From positions 434,001 to 498,000 of the forward strand of contig JAUHWG010000001.1 of the NCBI GenBank assembly GCA_030424595.1: a stretch of 64,000 nt of DNA. Reading direction: 5' to 3'. Under the pieces are notes generated by a model that worked only from the letters and a program-made list of their open reading frames with translations, searched no databases and was not told the DNA's origin. The DNA is from Polyangia bacterium. GTDB taxonomy: Bacteria > Myxococcota_A > Polyangia > Nannocystales > Nannocystaceae. This document shows positions 27,653 through 38,360 of this stretch, piece after piece. A program made the position numbers and the translations under genes. Numbering within the stretch: the stretch's first letter is position 1; each line of letters begins with the position of its first letter.

Positions 27653-28798
27653 GTGCCGCAGGACGATCCGACCATCACCGCCGCCGATCGTGAGGCCCTC
27701 CGCGACCTCTGCCGGCGCTTCGTCAGCCAAGAGATCACGCCGCACATCGACGCTTGGGAGGCGGCCCGAGAATTCCCGCGAGCGCTCTACGCCCGCGCAG
27801 GCGCGCTCGGTCTCCTCGGCCTCGGCTTCCCGGAGGAGTACGGCGGGACACCGGGGGACCACCGGTCGATGATCGTCCTCGTCGAGGAGTTCATGCAGGC
27901 GGCCTCGGGCGGCCTCATCGCCGGGCTCCTGAGCCACGGGATCGGCCTGCCGCCGATCGTCCACTTCGGCAGCGACGCCCTCAAGGCGCGGCTCGTCCCG
28001 CCGATCCTCCGCGGCGAGCTCATCTCCGCCCTCGCGATCACCGAGCCTAGCGGCGGCTCGGACGTCGCCAACCTCAAGACCACGGCCCGCCGCGACGGCG
28101 ACGACTACGTGGTCAACGGCTCGAAGATCTTCATCACCTCGGGGATGCGGGCGGACGTGATCACGACCGCTGTCCGCACGGGCGGCCCCGGGATCGGCGG
28201 CATCTCCCTGCTCGCGATCGAGGGGACGAGCGCCGGCCTCAGCCGCACGCCCCTGGAGAAGATGGGCTGGTCCTGCTCGGACACCGCGGCCCTCTACTTT
28301 GACGAGTGCCGGGTCCCGGCGGCCAACCTCCTCGGCGTCGAGAACCACGGTTTTATGGGGATCATGCGCAACTTCAACGGCGAGCGGCTGATGCTCGCGG
28401 CGATGGCCGTCGCCGCCTCGCAGGTCTGCCTCGACGAGGCGGTCGCCTACGCCCGGATCCGCGAGACCTTCGGCAAGCCGCTCATCCGCCGCCAGGTGAT
28501 CCGCCACAAGCTCGTCGACATGGCGACCCGGATCCACGCAGCGCGGGCCTTCCTCACGGACATCGCCACCCGCGTCGATCACGGCGATCTGCCGGTAGCC
28601 GAGGTGTGCATGCTGAAGAACGCGGCCACCCAGTGCTATGAGGCCTGCGCGGACCAGGCGGTGCAGATCCTCGGCGGCGCCGGCTACATGCGCGGGACCA
28701 AGGTCGAGCGGCTCTACCGCGAGACCAAGGTGCTCTCGATCGGCGGCGGTGCCGAGGAGATCATGAAGGAGCTCGCGGCCCGCCAGCTCGGCTGGTAG
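27653..28798 (+). CDS. Acyl-CoA dehydrogenase
   Basis: 381 residues, the normal family length. Signatures are ALAITEPSGGSDVANL (~122-137), NGSKIFITSG (~155) and the C-terminal LGGAGYMRGTKVERLYRETKV. The usual catalytic-Glu site near the C-terminus is GGGAEEIM; a Glu is also present in FNGERLMLA (~242), the position used by isovaleryl- and long-chain-type enzymes, so the base is more likely there. The start is GTG at 27653, because no ATG fits the fold. No strong ribosome site is seen. It lies 200 bp behind the YbjN gene and 54 bp before the PHA-system gene, which it may accompany. Confidence 0.88.
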   Translation: MPQDDPTITAADREALRDLCRRFVSQEITPHIDAWEAAREFPRALYARAGALGLLGLGFPEEYGGTPGDHRSMIVLVEEFMQAASGGLIAGLLSHGIGLPPIVHFGSDALKARLVPPILRGELISALAITEPSGGSDVANLKTTARRDGDDYVVNGSKIFITSGMRADVITTAVRTGGPGIGGISLLAIEGTSAGLSRTPLEKMGWSCSDTAALYFDECRVPAANLLGVENHGFMGIMRNFNGERLMLAAMAVAASQVCLDEAVAYARIRETFGKPLIRRQVIRHKLVDMATRIHAARAFLTDIATRVDHGDLPVAEVCMLKNAATQCYEACADQAVQILGGAGYMRGTKVERLYRETKVLSIGGGAEEIMKELAARQLGW

Positions 28799-28852
28799 CG
28801 CCCCTCGCGGAGGCGAACCCCGCTACACTCCGGCTCAGGAGAAGAACCACCG

Positions 28853-29146
28853 ATGAGCAAGATTCAGGTCTCGCAACCCCACTCTGTCAGCGTCGACGAG
28901 GCCAAGGCCAAGGTCCAAGGCTTTGAGGAGATGGTCAAGAAGTACGGCGTCTCGTCGAGCTGGTCCGGCAACCAGGCCAAGCTCAAGGGCACGGGCGTCA
29001 CCGGATCGATCTCGGTCCAGCCGAAGTCGGTCGACGTCGAGCTCAAGCTCGGGCTCCTCGCCAAGGCCGCCGGGGTCAAGCCCGACCTCCTCAAGGCGTC
29101 GATCGAGAAGCGCCTCAAGGCCGCCTTTGAGGGTGAGAGCGCCTAG
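28853..29146 (+). CDS. Polyhydroxyalkanoic-acid system family protein
   Basis: A 97-residue protein of the small PHA-granule-region family: an HSVSVDEAKAKVQGFEEMV opening, a YGVSSSWSGNQAKLKGTGVTG core and a closing KLGLLAKAAGVKP with basic helix KASIEKRLKAAF. Length and layout fit the family well. It has a ribosome site (AGGAGA about 10 nt before the ATG). The family is found near polyhydroxyalkanoate genes but its biochemical role is unknown; no PHA synthase is in this window. Confidence 0.8.
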   Translation: MSKIQVSQPHSVSVDEAKAKVQGFEEMVKKYGVSSSWSGNQAKLKGTGVTGSISVQPKSVDVELKLGLLAKAAGVKPDLLKASIEKRLKAAFEGESA

Positions 29147-29352
29147 GCCGAGGACGGATCGGCCGACGCGGACGATGCCTGCATCGCCCGCGTCGCTCGA
29201 CCGTGAGAGCGAGCGCGAGCGCCCTGCGCACGAGCGGATCGTAGAGGAAGATGCAGAGCGGAGAGGCAGACCCCACAGGCGAGCCTCGCTTCAGCTCCGC
29301 CTGCCCGCCGCGGTGTAGCGTGAGCACGACGAGGCACATAGGCCCGCGAACC

Positions 29353-29459
29353 ATGTCAACGACCAGGCCAACGGCCATGTCAACGACCCGGCCGACGGCC
29401 ATGTCAACGACCCGGCCGACGACCCGGCCGACGACCCGGCCGACGACCCGGCAAGCCGG
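29353..29459 (+). repeat. 24-bp and 12-bp tandem repeats at the start of a lipoprotein gene
   Basis: A 24-bp unit beginning ATGTCAACGACC occurs at 29353, 29377 and 29401 (first copy slightly diverged). It is followed by a 12-bp unit ACCCGGCCGACG repeated three to four times. Each 24-bp copy carries an in-frame ATG for the downstream gene, and the array encodes MSTTRPTA and TTRP repeats. Confidence 0.85.
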
Positions 29460-30921
29460 CCCGCGACCGGCCTCCCGATCGACTCCCCGACCGGCTCCTC
29501 AGGTCGGCTCATGTCTGGGTCTTGGAGCGCTGATCGCTGGCCTCCTCGCGTCTGGGCTCGCCTGCGGCCCCCGCCTCGGGAGCGCCTCGGACCCTGCGCC
29601 GAGCCCTCCCCAACGGCCCTTTGAAGCCGACGATCTGGCGACGAGTGGCAGCCCCTCGGCGCCTGACACCAAGGCTCGGTCCGCCCTCCCTCCGGAGCGC
29701 CCAGGCTGCCCCCAGGCGCCGACGATCCAACGGGCCCCGGACCTCCGCGCCGCGGTACGGCTCGGGGATCTCGCAGGGCGCACCTGGGTCGTCGCCCTCG
29801 TCGAAGGCGCAGAGAACCACGCTGTCCTCCTCCACGTCGACAGCGCCGTCGGCCTCGTCCAGACCCCCCTCCCCTGGTGGAGCGAGGACGTGGCGCTGGA
29901 GCGCGGCGAGAGGCCCGCTCTGCGGATGATCGACGCCAGCGGCGGGCGCTGGCTGAGGATCGATCTCAGCGATCCGCGAGCCCCCGTCGTCGGCCCCGAG
30001 GCGCCGATCCCCGGCCTCGTCCCCGGGGAGTACCCGAAGGGGGTCGCCAGCGACGGCCGACGGGCGCTGGTCTCCCTCTATCGCCACGCCCCCAAGGGCG
30101 CGAAGCAGCGCTACATCGGCGAGACCTTCCTCCTCGACGTCGCCACCGGCGAGCGTATCGGCGCGCCCGCTCCGGCGACGGTGTGGACGGCGAGCTGCGC
30201 GGGAGAGCGCTGCTTCGGCCTCGCCGAGGTAAATGACGATCCCGACGCGACCAAGCTCGTCGAGCTCGAGGAGGAGGGTCTGCGGACCGTCGCCGACCTC
30301 GGCGCCTGGAGCTGCTCCGGCGCCGCGCAGTGGCATACCGCCGAGGAGTGGAGGATCGCCCGCAACGGCCCCGGAGAGGTCCACCTGAGCGCCATCAACC
30401 TCGCCACCGGCGCGCACCGCCAGGGCCTCCTCAGGATCGGCGGGGACGCCTGCACCTCCATCGACCATGTCAGCGTCCCGGACGGAGACGGCCTCATCGT
30501 CGAGGAGGCGGCGGGCGCCCGCTTCTTTCCGATCGGCGACCAGCTCCGCCCGGGCGAGGCCCGGCCCCTCCCTGCGCGTCCCCACCGCGAGCACCACTAC
30601 GTCCGCGCCGGTGACTCGGTCCTCGTCGCCGACGTCGACGCGGCCTCGTGGATGCAGCACGGCCCCCCCGGCCCCGACGGCGGCTACGAGTACGACCAGC
30701 TCTGGAGCTTTGCGGGACAGGCGGGCCTGCTCGACCCGAGCGGTCGACCCTGGACCTGGCGCGCCCCGAGCCCCTCCCCGCTCCCCTACGACGGCGAGGG
30801 CGGGAGCTTCGGTGACGGCTACCGCACGATCGTCATGAGCTCTCCGGGACAGGCCGCGGTGCTCCTCGTCGGCGGCGTCGCCGAGCCGAGCGACGCGGTG
30901 ATGCTCCTCGGGCCCTGCTAG
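29401..30921 (+). CDS. Probable lipoprotein, unknown function
   Basis: From the ATG at 29401 it has 506 residues. Start choice is uncertain: ATGs at 29353 and 29377 are in frame inside a tandem repeat. An Arg/Pro/Thr-rich N-region precedes the hydrophobic stretch LGLGALIAGLLASGLAC (Cys55), a non-ideal lipobox with an unusually long N-region. The mature part has repeated beta-like segments (TWVVALVEGAENHAVLLHVD, RRALVSLYRHAPKG, ETFLLDVATGERIG) that could form a propeller, and three Cys pairs. I do not recognise a family. It ends next to a perfect palindrome that separates it from the convergent IgGFc-binding lipoprotein. Confidence 0.65.
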   Translation: MSTTRPTTRPTTRPTTRQAGPRPASRSTPRPAPQVGSCLGLGALIAGLLASGLACGPRLGSASDPAPSPPQRPFEADDLATSGSPSAPDTKARSALPPERPGCPQAPTIQRAPDLRAAVRLGDLAGRTWVVALVEGAENHAVLLHVDSAVGLVQTPLPWWSEDVALERGERPALRMIDASGGRWLRIDLSDPRAPVVGPEAPIPGLVPGEYPKGVASDGRRALVSLYRHAPKGAKQRYIGETFLLDVATGERIGAPAPATVWTASCAGERCFGLAEVNDDPDATKLVELEEEGLRTVADLGAWSCSGAAQWHTAEEWRIARNGPGEVHLSAINLATGAHRQGLLRIGGDACTSIDHVSVPDGDGLIVEEAAGARFFPIGDQLRPGEARPLPARPHREHHYVRAGDSVLVADVDAASWMQHGPPGPDGGYEYDQLWSFAGQAGLLDPSGRPWTWRAPSPSPLPYDGEGGSFGDGYRTIVMSSPGQAAVLLVGGVAEPSDAVMLLGPC

Positions 30922-31039
30922 CGGGGCGCCTTCCCAGGCGAGCTCCGACCGTCGGCCACCGGTCATCGGCGGACCCGAGCTTGCGCCTACCTCCGACGAC
31001 TCGGCGACCTGGCCGCGACTCGCGGGCGGTCGACGCAGC

Positions 31040-31069
31040 GACGGCGAGCCAGGATCCTGGCTCGCCGTC
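31040..31069. terminator. Perfect 30-bp palindrome between convergent genes
   Basis: The 15-bp arms (31040-31054 and 31055-31069, centre AGGATCCT) are exactly complementary with no loop. It lies between the ends of two convergent lipoprotein genes, so a two-way terminator or RNA-stability structure is likely. As DNA it could also form a cruciform or bind a dimeric protein. Confidence 0.6.
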
Positions 31070-31110
31070 ATCATCCCCAAGTCTGGCCCGGACGCCGCCC
31101 GGGCCTCCGC

Positions 31111-33141
<2,031 letters not shown>

Positions 33142-33314
33142 CGTCAGTTCAACTCCAGAGGGTGGTCTTCCTGAGTATCACAGCCCTGCGCGGTCCCCTG
33201 TGCGGATTCTGAGGCCGGGCCCGACGGCGACCGCCGCTGGAGCGGCGACCCCGGACGACTGGCCCCGCGGGCGGAGCCGAGCTACCTTGGCGCGCCCGCG
33301 AGGGCCCGACGACC

Positions 33315-36300
33315 ATGTCCGCGACGACCTCGATCTCCGTGATACCCGCGATCCTGACGGCCCTCCGGGGACAGCGACGGACCCGGGTCCTCGGCGCCCA
33401 AGGCGGCTTTTTGGGGCTCCTGCTCGCCAAGGCCGCGATCGACTTCGAGGCCAGCGGTCCGCTGATCTACGTCGCCCGCGACGAGGCCCACGCCCGCTCC
33501 GCGGCCGCCGACGCCGGCTTCTTCCTCGGCCTCTCCGGCCGCGAGAGCGCGACCCTCGACGGACGGGTCCTGGTGGTCCCGGAGCTCGACTCCTCCCCCT
33601 TCGGCGACGCCGCGACCGACCCGCGCGTCCTCGCCCAGCGCCTCGGCGCCCTCTACCGCCTCCACGCCGACCGCGACGGCTGGGGCGTCTCCCCCCCAGA
33701 GCTTGTCATCGTCAGCCTCCGCTCGCTCCTGCGCAAGGTGATCCCCCGCCCCGCCTTCGCCGGGCTCTGTCATCGCTGGGAGAAGGACGGGATGATCGAG
33801 CTGGGCGACGCCGCCCGCGACCTCGAGCGCGCCGGCTACAAGCGGGTCGACGTCGTCGAGGATCCTGGCACCTATGCGATCCGCGGCGGGGTCGTCGACG
33901 TCTACCCGGCGCTCGGCCGCTTCCCCGTGCGCCTGGAGCTCTTCGGCGATGAGATCGAGCGCCTGCGCCTCTTTGATCCCGACTCGCAGCGATCGCTGCG
34001 GGAGGTCTCGTCGGTCGTCGTCCACCCGGTCCGCGAGACCGTCTCGACCCTGGACGGCCCGCTGCGACCGGCCGTCCTCGGCCTCGCCGACGAGCTGTGC
34101 GTCCCCTCGAGCAAGACCCGGCAGATCCTCGACAACCTCAGCAACGGCGTCGACTTCTTCGGCGAAGAGGCCCTCACCCCGCTCTTTCACGGCGGCCTCG
34201 CCCCGCTCTGGGACTACCTGCCGGAGGACGTCCGATGGTACGTCGACGACCCCGAGCTCCTGGTGGAGCAGGCCCGCGAGATCCTCCAGGAGGAGGAGGA
34301 GCGCTACGATCGGGCGGTCGCGGCCAAGTCTCTCGTCGCCCGGCCGGCGGAGTTCTTCCTCGACCCCGACGCCTTCGCCGAGCGGCTCCTCGCGGTCCCG
34401 GTCGTCGGCGACGGGATCGACCTCTACGACCCGGACAAGCGCGACAATCGTCGGCTGCTGCGGGTCGGCCTCGACCCGCAAAACGAGCTCAAGGCGAAGA
34501 TCGCGGCGGCCCGCGCCGAGCCCGGGGCCGAGCTGCTCCGCCCCGTCGTCGATCGGATCCGCGAGTGCGCCAGCGACGAGGAGGGCCCCTGGTCGGTGCT
34601 CCTCGTCGCCGCGAACGCCACCCACGCCGACCGCCTGAGCTGCCTCCTGCGCGGCTACGGGCTCGACGTCGACTCCAGCGGCGAGGGCGACCCGCCGATC
34701 GCCCTCGCGAGCCCGACAGGCGCGGAGTCCAGCCCGCCCAGCCCGACCGTGCGGGTCGTCAAGGGCGCCCTCGGCAGCGGCTTTTGCTCCCCCGGTGACC
34801 GGGTCTTCGTCCTCTCCGAGGCCGAGATCTACGGCGCCGCCGTCCGCCGTGAGAACCGCAGCCGCAAGAACGTCGGCGTCGCCAGCCTGACCCAGCTCTC
34901 GGTCGGCGACTACGTCGTCCACGTCTCCCACGGGGTCGGCCGCTACCTCGGGCTCAAGCAGCTCAACCTCGCCGGGGTCGCCGGCGACTACGTCCAGATC
35001 GAGTACGCCGGCAAGGACAAGCTCTACCTGCCGGTCTACCGCCTCCACGAGATCGAGCGCTACGTCGGCGGCGACGCCAAGGCGCCGCGCCTCGACAAGA
35101 TGGGCGGCACCACCTTCCTGGTGAAGGTCGGCAAGGTCAAAAAGGAGGTCCGCCAGCTCGCCGAGGAGCTCCTCCAGATCTACGCCCAGCGGGAGTCGCG
35201 AGAGCGCGAGCCCTACCCCGCCTCGCAGGAGCTCTACCTCCAATTCGAGTCGACCTTTCCTTTTGAGGAGACCCCCGACCAGGAGGACGCGATCATCGCG
35301 GTGCAGAAGGATCTCGGCGCTCGCAGGCCGATGGATCGCCTGGTCTGCGGCGACGTCGGCTTCGGCAAGACCGAGGTCGCGCTGCGGGCCGCGTTTCGGG
35401 CCGCGATCGCCGGCAAGCAGGTCGCCGTGCTCGCGCCGACCACCGTCCTGGTCCAGCAGCACTACCAGACCTTCATGACCCGGATGGAGCACTTCCCGCT
35501 GCGGGTCGAGCACCTCAGCCGCTTCATGTCGACGCGCGAGGTCAAGCGGGTGGTCGCGGCGATCCGCGGCGGCGAGGTCGACGTCGTCGTCGGCACCCAT
35601 CGCCTGCTCAGCCGCGACGTCCGCTTTATGGACCTCGGCCTGGTCGTCATCGACGAGGAGCAGCGCTTCGGCGTCGCCCAAAAGGAGCGCTTCAAGAAGC
35701 TCCGCACCCACGTCGACGTGCTCACCCTGACGGCGACGCCGATCCCGAGGACGCTGCACATGTCGCTCCTCGGCCTCCGCGAGATCTCGCTGATCACGAC
35801 CCCGCCGGTCGATCGCCTGGCGGTCCGCACCCACGTCACCCGCACCGGCGACGCGGTGATCGAGGACGGCATCCGCCGCGAGCTCGCCCGCGGCGGACAG
35901 GTCTTCTACGTCGTCCCGAAGATCCAGGGGATCGAGGAGCACGCCCATCGGATCCGCACCCTCGTCCCCGACGCCCGGGTCCTGGTCGCCCACGGCAGCA
36001 TGTCCGGCGAGCTCCTCGAGCGGGCGATGGTCGACTTCGTCGAGCACCGCGCCGACGTCCTGGTGTCGACGACGATCATCGAGAGCGGCCTCGACATCCC
36101 GCGGGCCAACACCATCTTCATCGCCCACGCCGACCTCTTCGGCCTGGGCCAGCTCTACCAGCTCCGCGGCAGGGTCGGCCGCTCCCGCCTGCGCGCCTAC
36201 TGCTACCTGATGGTCAACGCCCTGGAGCGCCTGAGCCCCGAGGCCCGCAAGCGCCTGGAGGCGATCCAGCGCCACGCCGAGCTCGGCTCCGGCTTTCAGA

Positions 36301-36899
36301 TCGCCAGCCAGGACCTCGAGATCCGCGGCGCCGGCGAGCTCTTGGGCGGGCGCCAGAGCGGTCAGATCCAGGCGATCGGCTTCGACGCCTACGCCCGGGT
36401 CCTGAGCGAGGCCGTCGCCGAGCTCAAGGGCGCGCCCATCTCCTACGACCACGACCCGGAGTTCGCCTTCGACCTCCCGGCCTTCCTCCCCGAGGACTAC
36501 ATCCCCGACGTCGGCCAGCGCCTCGACTTCTACCGCCGCCTCTCGGTCGCCCGCGACCGCGACCAGGTCGCCGACGTGCTCGCCGAGCTCCACGACCGCT
36601 TCGGCGCCCCGCCCTTAGAGGCCGAGCACCTCGGCCTGATGATGACCTGCAAGGTCTACGGCCTGCGCCTGCGCGCGCTCGCCCTCGAGCTTCGCGGCGC
36701 TCGCTTCTCGATCCGCCTGAGCGACGACACGCCCCTCGATCCCGCCGCCGCGCTCCGCCTCGCGCGCAAGTCCGGCAAGCGGATCAGCGTCAAGCCCGAG
36801 CGGATCATCGTCAACGTCCGGACGCCGACCGGGCCGGATCGCCGGGCCCAGCTCCACGACTGCCTAAAGGCGCTGGTCGACCTCACCGAGCTGCTCTAG
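33315..36899 (+). CDS. mfd: Transcription-repair coupling factor Mfd
   Basis: 1194 residues, the usual size. The UvrB-like N-terminal module (~20-300) includes VVDVYPALGRFPVRLELFGD. An RNA-polymerase interaction domain (~520-590) contains the segments GDYVVHVSHGVGRYLGL and YAGKDKLYLPVYR. The RecG-like translocase core has Walker A GDVGFGKTE (~678), the DEEQ box DEEQRFG (~779), the TATPIPRTL motif and the C-terminal helicase motifs (QLRGRVGRS). The C-terminal D7 region is present (PEFAFDLPAFLPEDYIPD). Mfd removes RNA polymerase stalled at lesions and recruits UvrA. The stop codon TAG lies inside the 7-bp target duplication of the inverted-repeat element that follows, so the protein end is intact. 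Confidence 0.97.
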   Translation: MSATTSISVIPAILTALRGQRRTRVLGAQGGFLGLLLAKAAIDFEASGPLIYVARDEAHARSAAADAGFFLGLSGRESATLDGRVLVVPELDSSPFGDAATDPRVLAQRLGALYRLHADRDGWGVSPPELVIVSLRSLLRKVIPRPAFAGLCHRWEKDGMIELGDAARDLERAGYKRVDVVEDPGTYAIRGGVVDVYPALGRFPVRLELFGDEIERLRLFDPDSQRSLREVSSVVVHPVRETVSTLDGPLRPAVLGLADELCVPSSKTRQILDNLSNGVDFFGEEALTPLFHGGLAPLWDYLPEDVRWYVDDPELLVEQAREILQEEEERYDRAVAAKSLVARPAEFFLDPDAFAERLLAVPVVGDGIDLYDPDKRDNRRLLRVGLDPQNELKAKIAAARAEPGAELLRPVVDRIRECASDEEGPWSVLLVAANATHADRLSCLLRGYGLDVDSSGEGDPPIALASPTGAESSPPSPTVRVVKGALGSGFCSPGDRVFVLSEAEIYGAAVRRENRSRKNVGVASLTQLSVGDYVVHVSHGVGRYLGLKQLNLAGVAGDYVQIEYAGKDKLYLPVYRLHEIERYVGGDAKAPRLDKMGGTTFLVKVGKVKKEVRQLAEELLQIYAQRESREREPYPASQELYLQFESTFPFEETPDQEDAIIAVQKDLGARRPMDRLVCGDVGFGKTEVALRAAFRAAIAGKQVAVLAPTTVLVQQHYQTFMTRMEHFPLRVEHLSRFMSTREVKRVVAAIRGGEVDVVVGTHRLLSRDVRFMDLGLVVIDEEQRFGVAQKERFKKLRTHVDVLTLTATPIPRTLHMSLLGLREISLITTPPVDRLAVRTHVTRTGDAVIEDGIRRELARGGQVFYVVPKIQGIEEHAHRIRTLVPDARVLVAHGSMSGELLERAMVDFVEHRADVLVSTTIIESGLDIPRANTIFIAHADLFGLGQLYQLRGRVGRSRLRAYCYLMVNALERLSPEARKRLEAIQRHAELGSGFQIASQDLEIRGAGELLGGRQSGQIQAIGFDAYARVLSEAVAELKGAPISYDHDPEFAFDLPAFLPEDYIPDVGQRLDFYRRLSVARDRDQVADVLAELHDRFGAPPLEAEHLGLMMTCKVYGLRLRALALELRGARFSIRLSDDTPLDPAAALRLARKSGKRISVKPERIIVNVRTPTGPDRRAQLHDCLKALVDLTELL

Positions 36900-36901
36900 C
36901 C
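36895..36901. repeat. Left 7-bp direct repeat (probable target-site duplication)
   Basis: TCTAGCC here is identical to 38167-38173. It overlaps the last two codons of mfd, including its TAG stop, and directly abuts the left end of the palindromic element. Confidence 0.7.
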
Positions 36902-37387
36902 CCTAAATAAGCGCTGGTGTGAACCCCCCCAGTTCCGTGTAGAAGTGCGCTCACGCGGACTTTTGCCGCCCGAGTGCTCGGGCGCGGGTGAAGGCTCACC
37001 TCCTGCTTGACGACGGGCGGAGCTCGGAGGCTGAAGGCGGGCGGGCGAGGGGCGACGAGGCGGGTCCCTCGCGGACGCGGGTCCTCCCATGCCACGTGCT
37101 CGCCACGGGTCAAGCTGAGCTGCTTGAAGAGACAGGGTACGCGTGTCTCCGCGCGAGGCGCGGGTCCTCCCGCTGCGTCCCACCCGTCGCCCCTCGCTCG
37201 CCCGAGCGAGTCTGTCGGGGTTCCGCTTGCGAGTACGTGGATCGCTTGCTCCCGTAGTTCTTCGCTCGATACGTGCTCGTCGAGACTCTCGACGATGATG
37301 AGAACAACGCGCATCGTCGGCCGACCTTCGGTCCGTGTCGAAGTCCAAGCGAGCGCGAGCCTCCGAGGGCCCAGTGAGAACACCCAG
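36902..37387 (+). repeat. Left arm of the long inverted repeat
   Basis: The arm is about 486 bp and pairs with 37674-38166. It also contains a nested inverted repeat: the GGCGGGCGAGGGGCGACG-type block near 37038-37060 is complementary to the CGTCGCCCCTCGCTCGCC block near 37186-37203, so each arm can fold on itself. Confidence 0.8.
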
Positions 37388-37542
37388 CCGGACAACTCGC
37401 GCGAGTCATCTCAAGGCCGACCGTCGGCGAGAACCGAGCCCACAGGCAAGCGCTCGACCGAAGTGCAAGAGCTTCGAGCCTCCGCCGGTAGAGCTGGTCG
37501 TCGACCCGGCTCCTGTGACCCCCTTCGCTGGGCTCACGCTCG

Positions 37543-37690
37543 CGGCTCGATCGCCTCAAGCTCCGGCGCTCGAGCAACGGCCGCGTGAAGGTCTTCGAGA
37601 ACAAGCGCGGCTACTAGGAATCGACGCACGTCCTGAGCCACGTCTACAACCTCTTCCTCGGCGGCAGCTTCGTGCTCGGTGTTCTCACAG
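37543..37690 (+). pseudogene. Possible decayed coding remnant in the centre of the palindromic element
   Basis: The unique centre between the arms reads in one frame as RLDRLKLRRSSNGRVKVFEN.., a TAG at 37615-37617, then ESTHVLSHVYNLFLGG. Composition and codon usage on both sides of the stop look coding-like, in contrast to the arms. A single G-to-A change could have made the stop from TGG. I do not recognise the product; it could be a captured host gene fragment or the rest of a transposase. Confidence 0.25.
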
Positions 37691-38166
37691 GCGTTTCGGA
37701 GGCTTTCGATCGCTCTGGCTTCGGTACCGACCGAAGTTCGACCGGCAATGCGCGTTGTTTCTCATCATCGTCGAGAGACTCGACGAGCATGTGTCGAGAG
37801 AAGGTCTGCGCTCGCGAGTCCTCTACGCACCCGGTAGCGGAGCCCAGGACGACTTGCTCGGGCGAGCGAGGGGCGACGGATGGGACGCAGCGGGAGGACC
37901 CGTGCCTCGCGCGGAGACACGCGTACCCTGTCTCTTCAAGCACCTCAGCCTCACCCGTGGCGAGCACGTGGCATGGGAGGACCCGCGTCCGCGAGGGACC
38001 CGCCTCGTCGCCCCTCGCCCGCCCGCCTTCAGCCCCCAAGCTCCGCCCCTCGCCAAGCACGAGGTGAGCGCTCACCCACACGAATCCAGCGCGAAGCGCA
38101 AACCCCGTGTCACTGACGGTTCTACGCGGGTTGTCTAGGACGCCTCACAGCAGCGCTTATTTCAGG
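37674..38166 (-). repeat. Right arm of the long inverted repeat
   Basis: The arm is about 493 bp, complementary to 36902-37387, with the best match over 37861-38032. It ends in the right terminal repeat CAGCGCTTATTTCAGG (38151-38166). Confidence 0.8.
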
Positions 38167-38173
38167 TCTAGCC
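38167..38173. repeat. Right 7-bp direct repeat (probable target-site duplication)
   Basis: TCTAGCC here is identical to 36895-36901 at the other end of the palindromic element. Confidence 0.7.
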
Positions 38174-38360
38174 GCCTGTCACCAGGGTCCTGCGCGCGCG
38201 TCGGTGCTCGCCTACCCGCTCAGCGCCGTCGAGCATCGCGATCCGATCACCTTCCCTGCCCTCTGCGCCAGGCGAGCCACAGACCCTGTAGAGGCGACAT
38301 GAGCGGCTCCATCAGCGTCGACGCCGATCGGCGCACGCGCACCGCGGAGCGCACGCGCAG

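Larger units (their letters stand above)
36902..38166. mobile_element. 1265-bp foldback/MITE-like palindromic element inserted at the mfd stop
   Basis: The ends are inverted copies: CCTAAATAAGCGCTG on the left and, read inward on the other strand, CCTGAAATAAGCGCTG on the right (one-base indel), both followed by xTGTGA. Directly outside both ends is TCTAGCC, a 7-bp direct repeat that looks like a target-site duplication. The two arms (36902-37387 and 37674-38166) are inverted copies; 37031-37110 and 37953-38032 match perfectly over 80 bp, and 37031-37202 matches 37861-38032 with about six differences. The outer and inner parts of the arms are more diverged. No intact transposase is present, so it would be non-autonomous. 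The family is not one I recognise. Confidence 0.75.

Noticed and set aside
33282..36593. 1103-codon minus-strand open frame opposite mfd
   Set aside because: Same effect of GC-rich codons; all conserved motifs are on the plus strand in mfd.
37335..38138. 267-codon plus-strand frame and mirror frames in the palindromic element
   Set aside because: The frames occur in both arms as mirror images, are Arg/Pro/Ser-rich and contain no known motif; they follow from the GC-rich repeat rather than from coding.
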